Below, piece after piece: positions 33,674-43,274 of a DNA stretch of 57,814 bases. The stretch's first letter is position 1. Every line of letters starts with the position of its first letter. The notes beneath the pieces are model-generated. The model worked only from the letters and a program-made list of their open reading frames with translations, did no database searches and was not told the origin of the DNA. Position numbers and translations under genes: made by a program. Origin of the DNA: Candidatus Rifleibacteriota bacterium (GTDB taxonomy: Bacteria > Riflebacteria > Ozemobacteria > Ozemobacterales > Ozemobacteraceae); NCBI GenBank assembly GCA_029564115.1, contig JAKQQP010000006.1:1-57814 (forward strand), given 5' to 3'.

Positions 33674-35182
33674 TTAAAAATGTGAAATCCAGCTCAGTCC
33701 GACGGATTTTTCTTCCAGGTTGTTCTGGGTATGCAGGTCATAATTTTCATTGTTTTCCTGGTAGGCAAGCTCAAGAGAAGTCGATGAGGTAAAAGACTTT
33801 TCGACAGCGACTCTCCAGGAATTACGCCGATGCGTCGAATACAGATAGTCTTCAAAGTCCAGATAATCGCGGTCAACGAACTCAGACTTCATTCGAAACC
33901 GCAAAGTATCAGTTAAAAGATAGTCATAGCCGATAAGAGCTCTCCACTCGTCTTCATCCGGGTAAAATCTTCGTTTTTCTTCATAACGACGCCGCAGCGC
34001 CCCAAGAGTGAGACTAGCCCGCGATCGGCCATAGGTAAAAGTTCCGTCATAGGTAACTGCATTGATGCGAAAATTTTCTGGAGCCGCTGCAGAAAATTTC
34101 TGTATTTCATCGGTAAAGGTGAGAGTCTGCGTCATCGCCTTGCTGTAAAAGTAATCCACGGCCAGCGCCAGATAATTACTAAAACCATCGTGGTGAAAAT
34201 TCAAAAGAGATTCTTTTTCGAAATCACTTTTTCGATAAGTGTCTCGCAATCTCAGTGTCAAATCTTCAGCCGCATCGTATGCTGCTTCAAAACCGGTTGC
34301 AATCTCGGTGCGTTTATTACTCAGATTCAGGTAATCGCGATTCGACAACTCGCCGAATGCACGCAGAAATAATTCCCCTCGGGTGCGCTCACGCCGGTAT
34401 TTCGCTCTCGGGTCGTCATCTCTCGGGTTAACCGCGTAATCGGTGTAGTGATCAATCACTCTTTTCGCCGACATAGCGCCGGGGAAACCGGCAAAATAGT
34501 TGATATCGCCACGGGTGGAAGCGGCTACGGGAACGTATCTGTCGTGACCCGGCAGACGGGAAGCAATTTCGAAACCGGCCCGGCCCTCGCGAAAATTTGC
34601 CTCTGAGTCGAAGTCGTAGCGTCTTTCTTCAATGTCGCCATAAATACTGAAAGCAGTGCGCATGGAAAACTCATGTGTCATTTGAGCCCTACCGCGGTGC
34701 GCTTTATAATTAAAGCTTTTGCAATCAGCAAAATCGACGACGTCATTGAAATAGTCCAGCTGGACATAATCGTGGTCGCCAGCAGCCATGCCCCACGTAA
34801 CATTGAGTTGATGGTTGAGCTCAGAGTAACGAAAAGATTCATAGGCGCGACTGAGCGGCTCGGAATCTTTATAATGCCGGTAATGAAGATTCTCTTTGAT
34901 GTCGAGGTAGTGAGTTTCGCTTAAATCGCCCTTCAGAGCAAAATACAGATCATTACGACTGCCCACAAAAGTCTTATCATACTGACGCTTTTCGAAAACA
35001 GGCGTTGAAGTGGCTGGATTATAAACATAATCACTCCAATCGCGCCGCATGCTGTCAACAAACGAACGCGAATCGTAATCGAATTCGAAATTAAAACCGC
35101 CGCTGCCCCAAACTGGGGCAACAGCCAGCAACAACACGATTGAAAGCAGCGAAACGCGGCCAGTTTTCAGCTTTTGCATCAT
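33674..35182 (-). CDS. exported beta-barrel-like outer-membrane protein
   Basis: Not assigned to a family. It has 502 residues: a signal peptide (VSLLSIVLLLAVAPVWG) and a mature part made almost wholly of alternating polar and aromatic strands (FNFEFDYDSRSF, THYLDIKENLHYRHY, DYVQLDYFNDVVDF, SLELAYQENNENYD), ending WISHF with a terminal Phe, as outer-membrane barrels do. There is no SLH domain, unlike the two porins at the left edge. It lies 68 bases upstream of the YmdB-like gene on the same strand. The role is unknown. Confidence 0.7.
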   Translation of the reverse strand: MMQKLKTGRVSLLSIVLLLAVAPVWGSGGFNFEFDYDSRSFVDSMRRDWSDYVYNPATSTPVFEKRQYDKTFVGSRNDLYFALKGDLSETHYLDIKENLHYRHYKDSEPLSRAYESFRYSELNHQLNVTWGMAAGDHDYVQLDYFNDVVDFADCKSFNYKAHRGRAQMTHEFSMRTAFSIYGDIEERRYDFDSEANFREGRAGFEIASRLPGHDRYVPVAASTRGDINYFAGFPGAMSAKRVIDHYTDYAVNPRDDDPRAKYRRERTRGELFLRAFGELSNRDYLNLSNKRTEIATGFEAAYDAAEDLTLRLRDTYRKSDFEKESLLNFHHDGFSNYLALAVDYFYSKAMTQTLTFTDEIQKFSAAAPENFRINAVTYDGTFTYGRSRASLTLGALRRRYEEKRRFYPDEDEWRALIGYDYLLTDTLRFRMKSEFVDRDYLDFEDYLYSTHRRNSWRVAVEKSFTSSTSLELAYQENNENYDLHTQNNLEEKSVGLSWISHF

Positions 35183-35298
35183 TTTAGAGCCTGATCCTGA
35201 AAAACATGATTATCCGGCTTTTTAATCGACAGATTCGCACAAATTTGTGATCATTTTTTTCACAGCTTGAATTAATTACAGCAAAACCAGAAGGCGGG

Positions 35299-35327
35299 TT
35301 GAAAATCGCCCGGCAAAATTGTAGTAT
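35299..35327 (+). promoter_or_regulatory. promoter of the sigma-54 activator gene, near-leaderless
   Basis: TTGAAA (35299-35304), a 17-base spacer and TAGTAT (35322-35327). The expected transcription start is near 35334, within about three bases of the first ATG. Confidence 0.5.
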
Positions 35328-35336
35328 TCTGAAAAT

Positions 35337-36782
35337 ATGATGGATAAAGAAAAACACCCTTTACTGCTGCTGCCGCCGGGCAGAAATCTTCTCATAAAAG
35401 GCAGTGCCGAGAAGATGAGCATTCAGGAAATCCCGGAGTGGCTGGCAGAATATCTGGGCTCCAGCGCCGTCGAATTGACCGGCAGGCCGGTAGCTGCAGC
35501 CCTCGAACCCGCTATTCCCGGAATCGTCGAACTGGTCGAACGCACGCACGAAACATCTTCGGTAAGCGGTTTTCGTGTGAGTCTCAAAGACACGCATGGG
35601 CAGAGCCACCAGTTGCTGCTCGACTCGATCAGAAAAACCGACAAAGACGGCGGTTATCTGACGAACATTCTTCTTCAGGAAGTGGCGGCTACGCCGCCGG
35701 CAGTTCTTGAAGAAGCGACATTCTGCGGCCTGATAGGGGCATCGGAACCAATGCAGCAGGTATTCAACAAAGTGCGCATGTATGCGGGGTCTGACGCTGC
35801 CGTTCTGGTCACCGGTGAAACCGGTGCCGGCAAAGAAGGCGTTGCCGCCGCCGTTCACAAGTTAAGCAGCCGGGCAAACGGACCTTTCGTAACCATGAAC
35901 TGTTCGGCCATAACCGACACCCTCTTCGAAAGTGAGCTTTTCGGGCACGAAAAAGGCTCTTTCACCGGCGCGATCAAATCACACCGGGGTCGTTTTGAAC
36001 GCGCCAGCGGCGGTACTCTTTTTCTTGACGAGATAGGTGATTTGCCACCCGTCTCACAGGCCAAACTGCTTCGCGTTCTTGAAACGTCTCAGATCGAGCG
36101 CGTCGGTTCAGAGACGCCAATCAGAGTCGACGTAAGAATAATTGCTGCAACCAACCGGAACCTCGAAAAAGCCAGTATCGAGAACTCGTTCAGAACTGAC
36201 CTTTTTTATCGAATCAACGCTCTGCAGATAAGAATACCACCACTCAGAATGCGAGCTGACGACATAGAACTGCTAATTCAGCATTTTATAAAAGTTTTTA
36301 ATAAAAAATACGGGCGCAACGTCGCATGTCTTACTCGCGAAGCAATACAGCTTTTAAAACAATACCAATGGCCAGGCAACGTCAGAGAACTTCGTAACCT
36401 CATGGAAAGACTCTTTGCCGAAACTCAGACTGAAGTAATCGGCCTCAGGTCTCTCAAAGAATGGTATGAAGAGCGAATGAACGCGGCAAAATATGCTGCA
36501 GCCACTGACGGCGGGTATAAAGACGTCGCTATCACCCCTGATCGCCAGGCAATAGCCCTCGGCATGCCGGGCATAAGCAATGACCCAGTCAACCCGACAG
36601 GCAGACGGGTAATCGAAAGTAATGGCAGCAGACAGTTCAGTCGCGAAGAACTTCGCAACGCCTACCAGCTTGCCGGCGGCAATATTACCAAAGCCTCAGA
36701 AATACTGGGGATTCATAAAGCAACGTTCTATCGCAGTCTGAAGTCACTGAATCTGCAGCGCGAAGACCTTGAAAGAAACTGA
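35337..36782 (+). CDS. sigma-54-dependent transcriptional activator, AAA+ and Fis HTH
   Basis: Activates sigma-54 RNA polymerase by ATP hydrolysis. The 481 residues comprise an N-terminal PAS-like sensory region (about 25-120), the AAA+ domain with Walker A GETGAGKE (160-167), the sigma-contacting loop GSFTGA (207-212) and Walker B GGTLFLDE (225-232), and a C-terminal Fis-type helix-turn-helix (GNITKASEILGIHKATFYRS). There is no receiver domain, so no phosphorelay input is evident. No ribosome binding site precedes the ATGATG start. Its targets are unknown; a sigma-54 type promoter lies at 55949 before the hsp20 pair. Confidence 0.93.
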   Translation: MMDKEKHPLLLLPPGRNLLIKGSAEKMSIQEIPEWLAEYLGSSAVELTGRPVAAALEPAIPGIVELVERTHETSSVSGFRVSLKDTHGQSHQLLLDSIRKTDKDGGYLTNILLQEVAATPPAVLEEATFCGLIGASEPMQQVFNKVRMYAGSDAAVLVTGETGAGKEGVAAAVHKLSSRANGPFVTMNCSAITDTLFESELFGHEKGSFTGAIKSHRGRFERASGGTLFLDEIGDLPPVSQAKLLRVLETSQIERVGSETPIRVDVRIIAATNRNLEKASIENSFRTDLFYRINALQIRIPPLRMRADDIELLIQHFIKVFNKKYGRNVACLTREAIQLLKQYQWPGNVRELRNLMERLFAETQTEVIGLRSLKEWYEERMNAAKYAAATDGGYKDVAITPDRQAIALGMPGISNDPVNPTGRRVIESNGSRQFSREELRNAYQLAGGNITKASEILGIHKATFYRSLKSLNLQREDLERN

Positions 36783-36799
36783 ACTGCCAAGGCTGCAGA

Positions 36800-39112
36800 C
36801 TAGGGCTGTGTCTTCTCGCCAGTTGTTTCTGGGTTCTGGTTTTGAGCCCGTTCGACGCGGTTGCGACCATTTCGTTTACAGACATACAAGGCTTCGTCGG
36901 CCATTTTTATCATTTCGGTCGCGCTTTCCGGCTGATTAACAGGCATTGTACAAACTCCAACGCTTATGGTCACTTTCAGATCGCCGGTTGGCCCAGAAAA
37001 AACCGCCGACTCGACCTTCTGGCGCAAACGTTCAGCAAGAAGCATCGCTCCTTCCGGCTCGGTTTCGGGAAGTATTACCGCGAATTCTTCGCCGCCGTAT
37101 CTGGCAGCGATATCGGTATCACGCACCGTATCTCTGACTATCCTGGCCACTTCTCTCAAGACCATATCACCGGTCTGGTGCCCATAAGTGTCATTGAACT
37201 TTTTGAAATGGTCTATATCGGTCATCAAATAAGCCAGAGGTTTACTGTAGCGTCTGGCACGACGGTATTCTTCTTCGATCTTTGCCTGAAAGTGGCGGCG
37301 AACCACAAGCCCGGTCAGGCCGTCGATAGTAGCGAGATTATAGAGTCTGGCCTTTTCAATCACCACCGCCGACTGGTTGGCGATAGTAAGGGCTGTCTGA
37401 AGATCTTCTTCATTAAAACGGCCCTCCCGGCGGTTAACGATATTCATGACTCCGATAGCCATATCTTTTATCATCATTGGCACGCAGATCATCGAGCGCA
37501 CCTTGTCACGTTCAGCATCGCGAAACGCAAAACTTTTATCTTTTTTGACATTCTGAATCAAACGCGGCTTACTCGAATTGAAAACTTCGCCGGCGATGCC
37601 AACCCCGCTCTTGAACTGCCGATGCAGATTTTCATCAATGCGTATTTCGCCTGTAACCCCAAAAACAACCGCTTTTTCAACCAGTTCTTCATATTTGTCG
37701 TCAAGCAGAAACAGCGAACCGCGTTCGGCATTCAAAACCTGTACACCGCGACTGAGTATTGCGTCGAGAGTTTTGCCAAGATCGCCCATAAAGCTCACAG
37801 CTTTACTGACTTCATTGATAATCGCCAATTCGCGCACTTTTCTGGCGAGTTCATAATTTTTTTCGCGCAGAGAAACAAACTGCTGAATCAACCTGGTAAC
37901 CGACCACTGAATTGGCACCATAAGTAAAATTGGCGTTATCTCGATTATAATATCGAATTTAAAAATGATGATACCGACTACAAGCCAGACAGCGGCAGCA
38001 CCCAGACACAAAAGGTTGGCCGAAAAACCCGGAGTTTTCCAGAGAAGATAAGCTGCGCCGAAAGCGAAGATCAAAATGAGAAGTATTGTGGTTTCTACAG
38101 TAGATCTGTGCAGAAACCTGCGATTCAGAATGTTGTGCAGAAGGTTGGCATGAATCTCGACGCCAGACAGAGCACCGTAAGGGCAGAACTTGACATCTTC
38201 AGATGTGCCCATGGCTCGCGTGCCGATCAATACCAGGCGATTGCTGAAAAAGCCATGCGGAAACTTCCCCTTGATTGCTTCTGCATAGCTTATTTCGTCG
38301 AAGTGACGATTGCCACCGGCATAGTTAACCAGATACGAACGCATACGCTGCCCGGCTTCGGGCTCATAGCAATCAAAAAATGGCAACAGTCGATCGCCAA
38401 TCCGCATTCCGGAGGGCTCTATCGAGGGAGTTACCCCCAGATAGGCCGAAGCGGCCGCCACACCAAATATATGGCTGATAAAATCGCTGCCAGACTTGTG
38501 CAACAGCAGCTTGCGAATTACCCCGTCAGGGTTCAGAACTTTATATTCAAGATCGATAAAACCCTGGTAGGGGTTAACACCGAGAAGTGTCGGCACAGCT
38601 CGCTCGCAAACCACTTCTTCACGAAATTCGAAAGTTTCGGGGTCAAGAAAAGTTCTGCGATTAACGACCTGCGGCAAAACAACTCTGCCAAAGTTTTTCA
38701 TCTGCGCGGCAAACTCGGCGTCGTCTTCTTCACCCAACAAAGACTGCTCGTTGAAAAGAATGTCGAAGGCAGCGACTTTTGCCCCGGCGCTTTTCAAGGC
38801 TGCAAGCAGACGCCCATGCATAGCTCTCGACCATGGCCACGGCCCAAGCTCGGCAAGACATTCTTCGGTAATGCTTACCAGAACTATATCCTGATTTTTG
38901 GGCAGTTCGCTGCGCTGCTTAAAACGAAAATCAAGAGTGGCGTTTTCGAGCTTGTTGAAATAGCCGAAATAAAACAGCAGTGCCGTCGTCAGCGCAAAAA
39001 TCAGAGCGAGAACGAACTCCCAGAGAGGAACCAGACCTGCTGGCTTTTCTGAGGTCAGTCTGATTATTTCGCTCGAGGCAAGAAAGTCTTCCGTTGGCTT
39101 TTTAGAACTCAT
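36800..39112 (-). CDS. CHASE2-GAF-GGDEF diguanylate cyclase
   Basis: A 770-residue membrane enzyme. One N-terminal membrane segment (about 30-50) is followed by an extracytoplasmic CHASE2 domain (about 55-330, with LDFRFKQRSELPKNQDIVLV, GPWPWSRAMHGRLL, AAFDILFNE), three membrane helices (about 345-420), a GAF domain (about 440-590) and a GGDEF domain. The active-site signature is ARYGGEEFAVILPE and the I-site RDTD lies five residues before it, so cyclic-di-GMP synthesis with feedback inhibition is expected. It is the last gene of a four-gene operon; its start overlaps the previous stop (ATGA). The convergent sigma-54 activator ends 17 bases away. Confidence 0.93.
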   Translation of the reverse strand: MSSKKPTEDFLASSEIIRLTSEKPAGLVPLWEFVLALIFALTTALLFYFGYFNKLENATLDFRFKQRSELPKNQDIVLVSITEECLAELGPWPWSRAMHGRLLAALKSAGAKVAAFDILFNEQSLLGEEDDAEFAAQMKNFGRVVLPQVVNRRTFLDPETFEFREEVVCERAVPTLLGVNPYQGFIDLEYKVLNPDGVIRKLLLHKSGSDFISHIFGVAAASAYLGVTPSIEPSGMRIGDRLLPFFDCYEPEAGQRMRSYLVNYAGGNRHFDEISYAEAIKGKFPHGFFSNRLVLIGTRAMGTSEDVKFCPYGALSGVEIHANLLHNILNRRFLHRSTVETTILLILIFAFGAAYLLWKTPGFSANLLCLGAAAVWLVVGIIIFKFDIIIEITPILLMVPIQWSVTRLIQQFVSLREKNYELARKVRELAIINEVSKAVSFMGDLGKTLDAILSRGVQVLNAERGSLFLLDDKYEELVEKAVVFGVTGEIRIDENLHRQFKSGVGIAGEVFNSSKPRLIQNVKKDKSFAFRDAERDKVRSMICVPMMIKDMAIGVMNIVNRREGRFNEEDLQTALTIANQSAVVIEKARLYNLATIDGLTGLVVRRHFQAKIEEEYRRARRYSKPLAYLMTDIDHFKKFNDTYGHQTGDMVLREVARIVRDTVRDTDIAARYGGEEFAVILPETEPEGAMLLAERLRQKVESAVFSGPTGDLKVTISVGVCTMPVNQPESATEMIKMADEALYVCKRNGRNRVERAQNQNPETTGEKTQP

Positions 39113-40194
39113 TTTCCGGCAGGAACAGCAACCTGGGCACGCAGTTTTTTCATTTCGCGAAATGCTTCGTGGAAAATTTTGTCGGAGCGTGGCAACAGGC
39201 GGATTGCTTCTTTGTAATTGCGAATGGCTTTTTCAACTTTTGCCTGGTCTCTGAGTCTATCAGCGCGGGTCTTGTAGAGCTTGCCAAGTTTGCGGCGAGA
39301 CTCGACGAACCGGTCTTCAAAAACGTTTACGCCTGTATATGCCGGTGCAAAAGGATCGGTTACCGTAAACGAAGAGTAGAGATCCAGGGCTTCTTCGTAA
39401 TCCTTAACAGCCTGTTCCCAGACTTCAGGGGCTTCAAATTCTTCGGTTTCTACAAATTCGTCTTCTTTGAGATTCTGATGAATCTTTTCTTTCAGCTGCT
39501 CTAGAAAAGCGTGGTAAACATTGTCGCGACTGTCGAGCAGCAACTGGGCACGTTTGAGCATTGAAGCGGCATGAGCGAATTTTCCGGCGTGGCAGGCGCG
39601 GTTGATGCGGGCAAGATAAGGCCTGATAATACAGCGCCGGCTATCGGTCAGAGCTGATTTGATATAGGTTACGAAGCGATGATCTTCGGGCAGGCCACCA
39701 ACCAGTTTAAGAGCAGCCTGATACTCGAGAATGGCTTCGCCGTAGTTTCCGGAGCGTTTAAAATCATCGCCGCGATCGACAAAAGGCGTCATCTCGATGT
39801 GCAGCAGATGATCGCGATTTTTCACTCTTGCCTTGTCGAGAAGCACTTTAACTTCTTCAAGAAACTGAATATTTTCTTCGCGGGCAAGGGCGGTGGCTTC
39901 TTCAAGTTCCTCGATGGCAACCTGCCAGGCTTTGTTTCTGAGAGCAATTTCGCCTTTTTCGCGATGCACCGCAGCCAGGTGTTCATCTACTTCGGCGATA
40001 CGGTTGTTGATAACACGGGTCAAATCGGTCTCTTCGGGAGACATCGGAGCCTTGGGATCGATTTCGCGAATACTGTTGAATTCTTCAAGAGCTTTCAGAT
40101 AACAGATCTTGGCGGCACCCCATTCGGCAACACCCTTTTTGGCATCACCCTCTTTTATAAAAGATTGAATAACCTGCATATTTTCGCTGTTCAT
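39109..40194 (-). CDS. cytoplasmic TPR-like helical repeat protein
   Basis: A 361-residue all-helical protein without signal peptide or membrane segment. Helical hairpins of TPR type recur (GDAKKGVAEWGAAKICYLKA, LRNKAWQVAIEELEEATAL, FKRSGNYGEAILEYQAAL, DQAKVEKAIRNYKEAIRLL). It is translationally coupled to the CHASE2-GGDEF gene (ATGA overlap), so it may bind the cyclase or connect it to a partner. It has no catalytic motif. Confidence 0.7.
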   Translation of the reverse strand: MNSENMQVIQSFIKEGDAKKGVAEWGAAKICYLKALEEFNSIREIDPKAPMSPEETDLTRVINNRIAEVDEHLAAVHREKGEIALRNKAWQVAIEELEEATALAREENIQFLEEVKVLLDKARVKNRDHLLHIEMTPFVDRGDDFKRSGNYGEAILEYQAALKLVGGLPEDHRFVTYIKSALTDSRRCIIRPYLARINRACHAGKFAHAASMLKRAQLLLDSRDNVYHAFLEQLKEKIHQNLKEDEFVETEEFEAPEVWEQAVKDYEEALDLYSSFTVTDPFAPAYTGVNVFEDRFVESRRKLGKLYKTRADRLRDQAKVEKAIRNYKEAIRLLPRSDKIFHEAFREMKKLRAQVAVPAGK

Positions 40195-40209
40195 CGATTT
40201 TCTCCTTTA

Positions 40210-41835
40210 TTACAGTTTACTGTTTTTCCCGGCCGATTTTTTCATGCGCTCTGAAGCGTTTCGGGCATCAAAAAAATTGACCCCACGGCCTTCGGGTTCC
40301 CCGGCCTGATCATAAGCACTTGCAGCCTCTTCGAAATTTTCCAGTCGATAGTGGATATATCCTGAAAGTGAGTTGGCATCCTGGTTACCAGGATCAAGCT
40401 CAAGCATCCTGTTGATAGCCTGCGAAGCTTTTTTAAAATCTTCGAGCTGAACGTTGACCAACGCGGTATCCCACCAGATCTGGGGCGCATTGGGGTATTT
40501 TCTGGCCAGTCTGTTGAAGTCGACGAGTGCCAGTGAGTATTTGCCATCTTTCATTTTGCGTGAGGCGGCGACATACTGCGAGTCAGCAGTCAGCGCCGCG
40601 TTTTCTGAATTCATATCAGTGCGGCCGGCCGCCGGCGCTTTCTGTGATGTCTGCCGGGCAGGGTCGACAGAGCCGTAATCCAGATTACCGCCGGCCTGGG
40701 CATACTCAACGAGAGCCCTTACCTGAGCACGGTATTCGGAAGCGGGAAACGCCGCAAGAAAAGCCTTCGACCACCCGATAACAGCCTCATGCACGCCCAG
40801 CGCTGCCCGCAGCCTGATGGCCTGAAAATAAGCCTTTTCAACCAGTGGGGAAGCCGGGTGCAATGTCAGCAAACGGTCGTAGGTTTTGCAAGCCTCGAGC
40901 AACTCACCAAATCTGGCGGTCGCTTCAGCGAGCTCGAGCAGAATTTTATCCATGCCACTCTTGTCGGCGCCATCTTTAAGGGCATCCTGAAGACGGAGAA
41001 TTTCGCTGACAAGGTCGTCTTTTTCCTGGCCCGCGGCAGTGTCAATCGACAGGGCGACACGCAGCAACGAAGCTGTCTCGGGGTCGGCCTTCATTTTTGT
41101 GCCAGCCAAAGATGAGACTGATCTTTCGGACAACTTGCCCTTCGTCGTCAGGGCTTTGGCCGGTTCAGGCGCGACTGCAATCTTTGCGGTTTCCTCGGCT
41201 GTCTCTTCTGATTCAAAAGAGGCCAGTTCGGGATCTGCCTCGACGTATTCGTCTGGAAGCGGCTCTTCACCAGTCTTTCGACTTGAGACAATGGGCCTGG
41301 TGACAGGTTTCGGCTTGTCTGCAACAACAAGCCTGGCAGCAGGAACCGGTTTTGGCAAAGCCAATTCGGCGGCATCGATAAGTCCGCGACTCTTAACAAA
41401 AGATTTTGCCAGTTCAAAATAAGGGCTCTTACCGTGATCTCGCCGGATCTGAGCAAAAATAGAGCTTGCACGCTCTTTATTGCCAAGACCAGAATGCGCC
41501 TGTAAAAGCCTGAAGAGAGCTTCAGACTTTTCTTCGGCGTTTTTCACAGAATCTGAAAGCCGGGAAAAAGTATCAGCAGCATCTGAAAAGCGATTTGCCT
41601 CGAGCTGGCAATCGCCAAGCATGAACATGGCCAGGTGGCGCTGCGTCTGGTTGCTCGACTGCTCTGCAGCGTATTCCAGGTTGCTTATGGCTTCAGCCAG
41701 ATCACCTGAAGCTTTCTGCCTGAGGGCCTGCGACATCAGATCGGTGGCTTTTCTGGAAGCAAAAACCTGCCCGGGAACTGTGCTCAAACTGCAAGCAAGT
41801 GTCAGGGTCATGAAAAAGCGACGAAGATCCGTCAT
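40210..41835 (-). CDS. exported TPR-repeat protein
   Basis: A 541-residue protein with a signal peptide (FFMTLTLACSLSTVPGQVFA) and TPR-like units at both ends: about 30-150 (GDLAEAISNLEYAAEQSS, RFSDAADTFSRL) and 430-520 (KYSLALVDFNRLARKYP, LENFEEAASAYDQAG). Between them are a Pro/Glu/Thr-rich linker and a helical central part. This resembles periplasmic assembly or scaffold proteins of the YbgF/BamD kind, without a close match. The start overlaps the Cache-like gene by four bases; the next gene follows 16 bases on. Confidence 0.65.
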   Translation of the reverse strand: MTDLRRFFMTLTLACSLSTVPGQVFASRKATDLMSQALRQKASGDLAEAISNLEYAAEQSSNQTQRHLAMFMLGDCQLEANRFSDAADTFSRLSDSVKNAEEKSEALFRLLQAHSGLGNKERASSIFAQIRRDHGKSPYFELAKSFVKSRGLIDAAELALPKPVPAARLVVADKPKPVTRPIVSSRKTGEEPLPDEYVEADPELASFESEETAEETAKIAVAPEPAKALTTKGKLSERSVSSLAGTKMKADPETASLLRVALSIDTAAGQEKDDLVSEILRLQDALKDGADKSGMDKILLELAEATARFGELLEACKTYDRLLTLHPASPLVEKAYFQAIRLRAALGVHEAVIGWSKAFLAAFPASEYRAQVRALVEYAQAGGNLDYGSVDPARQTSQKAPAAGRTDMNSENAALTADSQYVAASRKMKDGKYSLALVDFNRLARKYPNAPQIWWDTALVNVQLEDFKKASQAINRMLELDPGNQDANSLSGYIHYRLENFEEAASAYDQAGEPEGRGVNFFDARNASERMKKSAGKNSKL

Positions 41836-43205
41836 TGCATTTCCTCGTTAGCAAAAAACGTTATACGTACAACGCAACAGGATAAAACATACATGCCTGT
41901 TGCAGCAAGAAGAATTACACAGACGGTAATAATAAAACGGGAAAAGGCGTCGTCGGTGTTTATTCTGGTGTGAGCAACGACATACCAGTCAGGCAGGTGG
42001 CGATGGCCCGATTTTTTAACCGAAGTCACAGCCTGCAGCATCGCAGAATGACCATTGCCGACAATGCGTTGAAAAGAGGTATTATCGACACGGTCGAGCG
42101 CTGGCAAAGACGCCTTTAGATTCACCTTTGAAGCCACAAAGTCAGAGTCCTCATGACCAATGGCAATACCGCTCCTGTCGACAAAAAAAAGGCGATCAGG
42201 CCCGGAGGCTATTTTGCCTGAAATCTGACTGAGAAAACCGACATCGACCATGGCCGTCAGACAGGCGACCGGCTGCCGAGACTCATCGCGCACCGGCACC
42301 GAAACCAGCCACACCGATCGATTATTACGACGATCGAAAAATACCGGCCCTGAATAAAAGACTGCACCACCGCCTATTGCCAGGCAGTCGCGCATCTCGG
42401 CAAATTCTTCTATGAGTTCAACAGCACCTGCCATAGCCATAATTTTCCCGTGCAGATTTCGAAGGGCAATGGCACGAAATTGGCCATCGTCAAGCATCAG
42501 CGCCAGCAAGCTGCCCGCAGAGTCTGCCGCAGAACTTCCGGCGCTGTTCAAACCCGGCAAAGAGTCGAGAAGAGCGGCAACATGCCGAGCCGGCAGATAA
42601 ACTTTAACCGCCAGACCGTGCAGCAACTGCAGACTTTCTGGCACGAGACGGCTTTGTGACAAAATCTGACTGCTATCGACTTCGGTCAGCCGTCTGAAAC
42701 CAAAATCGGGTTCAACGTCATCAGCGAAGGGTTCATAAAAACGAAATGACGCCAGAAGCAGGAAGCGGCGCAACAGAGCCTGAGGAATTTCCTTCCAGTA
42801 GAGCATGCCGCGCTCAAAGTCTGTAAAAGACTCCCATATGGCAGAAACCGGCAATTCAAGGCTTTGCACCAGCAGATCAAAATTGTCGCGACAGGCAGCC
42901 AGATTACTGTTCATCACGCCGCCGACCTCGATATTGCGCAGAACAGGCAGTCGCGACAGAACCGCCAGTGAACTTCTGGTCGCCAGCGCCGACTTTACCA
43001 GAACTTCCACGGCGAGCTGCGACATTGACGCAGAACGAATTTCCGCGTTGGCGCGGTTCTGGTGCTGCGGCATGCGAAAAAGACCAAAAGCCAGCAGCAG
43101 TATGCTTATACCGACAACTATGCCAATAACAGGCATGATTCCGGCCATACCGTTCCGCCGGCATTGAGTTGTGATCAGCAATTGAGACAGTGTTAAAGTT
43201 TTCAT
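41832..43205 (-). CDS. membrane Cache-like sensor without output domain
   Basis: A 457-residue protein with one membrane segment near the N-terminus (MPVIGIVVGISILLLAFGLF), a large extracytoplasmic region of about 380 residues and a C-terminal membrane segment (FIITVCVILLAATGMYVLSC) followed by a tail of about 12 residues. The last third of the outer region reads like a double-Cache domain (GGAVFYSGPVFFDRRNNRSV, VSVPVRDESRQPVACLTAMV, RLFFVDRSGIAIGHEDSD, LPDWYVVAHTRIN). No HAMP, kinase, methyl-accepting or GGDEF domain follows. It must signal through a partner, plausibly the CHASE2-GGDEF protein of the same operon. Confidence 0.7.
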   Translation of the reverse strand: MKTLTLSQLLITTQCRRNGMAGIMPVIGIVVGISILLLAFGLFRMPQHQNRANAEIRSASMSQLAVEVLVKSALATRSSLAVLSRLPVLRNIEVGGVMNSNLAACRDNFDLLVQSLELPVSAIWESFTDFERGMLYWKEIPQALLRRFLLLASFRFYEPFADDVEPDFGFRRLTEVDSSQILSQSRLVPESLQLLHGLAVKVYLPARHVAALLDSLPGLNSAGSSAADSAGSLLALMLDDGQFRAIALRNLHGKIMAMAGAVELIEEFAEMRDCLAIGGGAVFYSGPVFFDRRNNRSVWLVSVPVRDESRQPVACLTAMVDVGFLSQISGKIASGPDRLFFVDRSGIAIGHEDSDFVASKVNLKASLPALDRVDNTSFQRIVGNGHSAMLQAVTSVKKSGHRHLPDWYVVAHTRINTDDAFSRFIITVCVILLAATGMYVLSCCVVRITFFANEEMQ

Positions 43206-43274
43206 GAATAAATGCCGATATATCTATCAGGACATATAAAAAAAACGTTTTTAGCAATAAGCAGGAGGCCCATC

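Noticed and set aside
42412..43167. Plus-strand open frames across the Cache-like gene
   Set aside because: Short, overlapping frames with Arg/Ser-rich shadow composition; the minus-strand gene has membrane segments and operon coupling.
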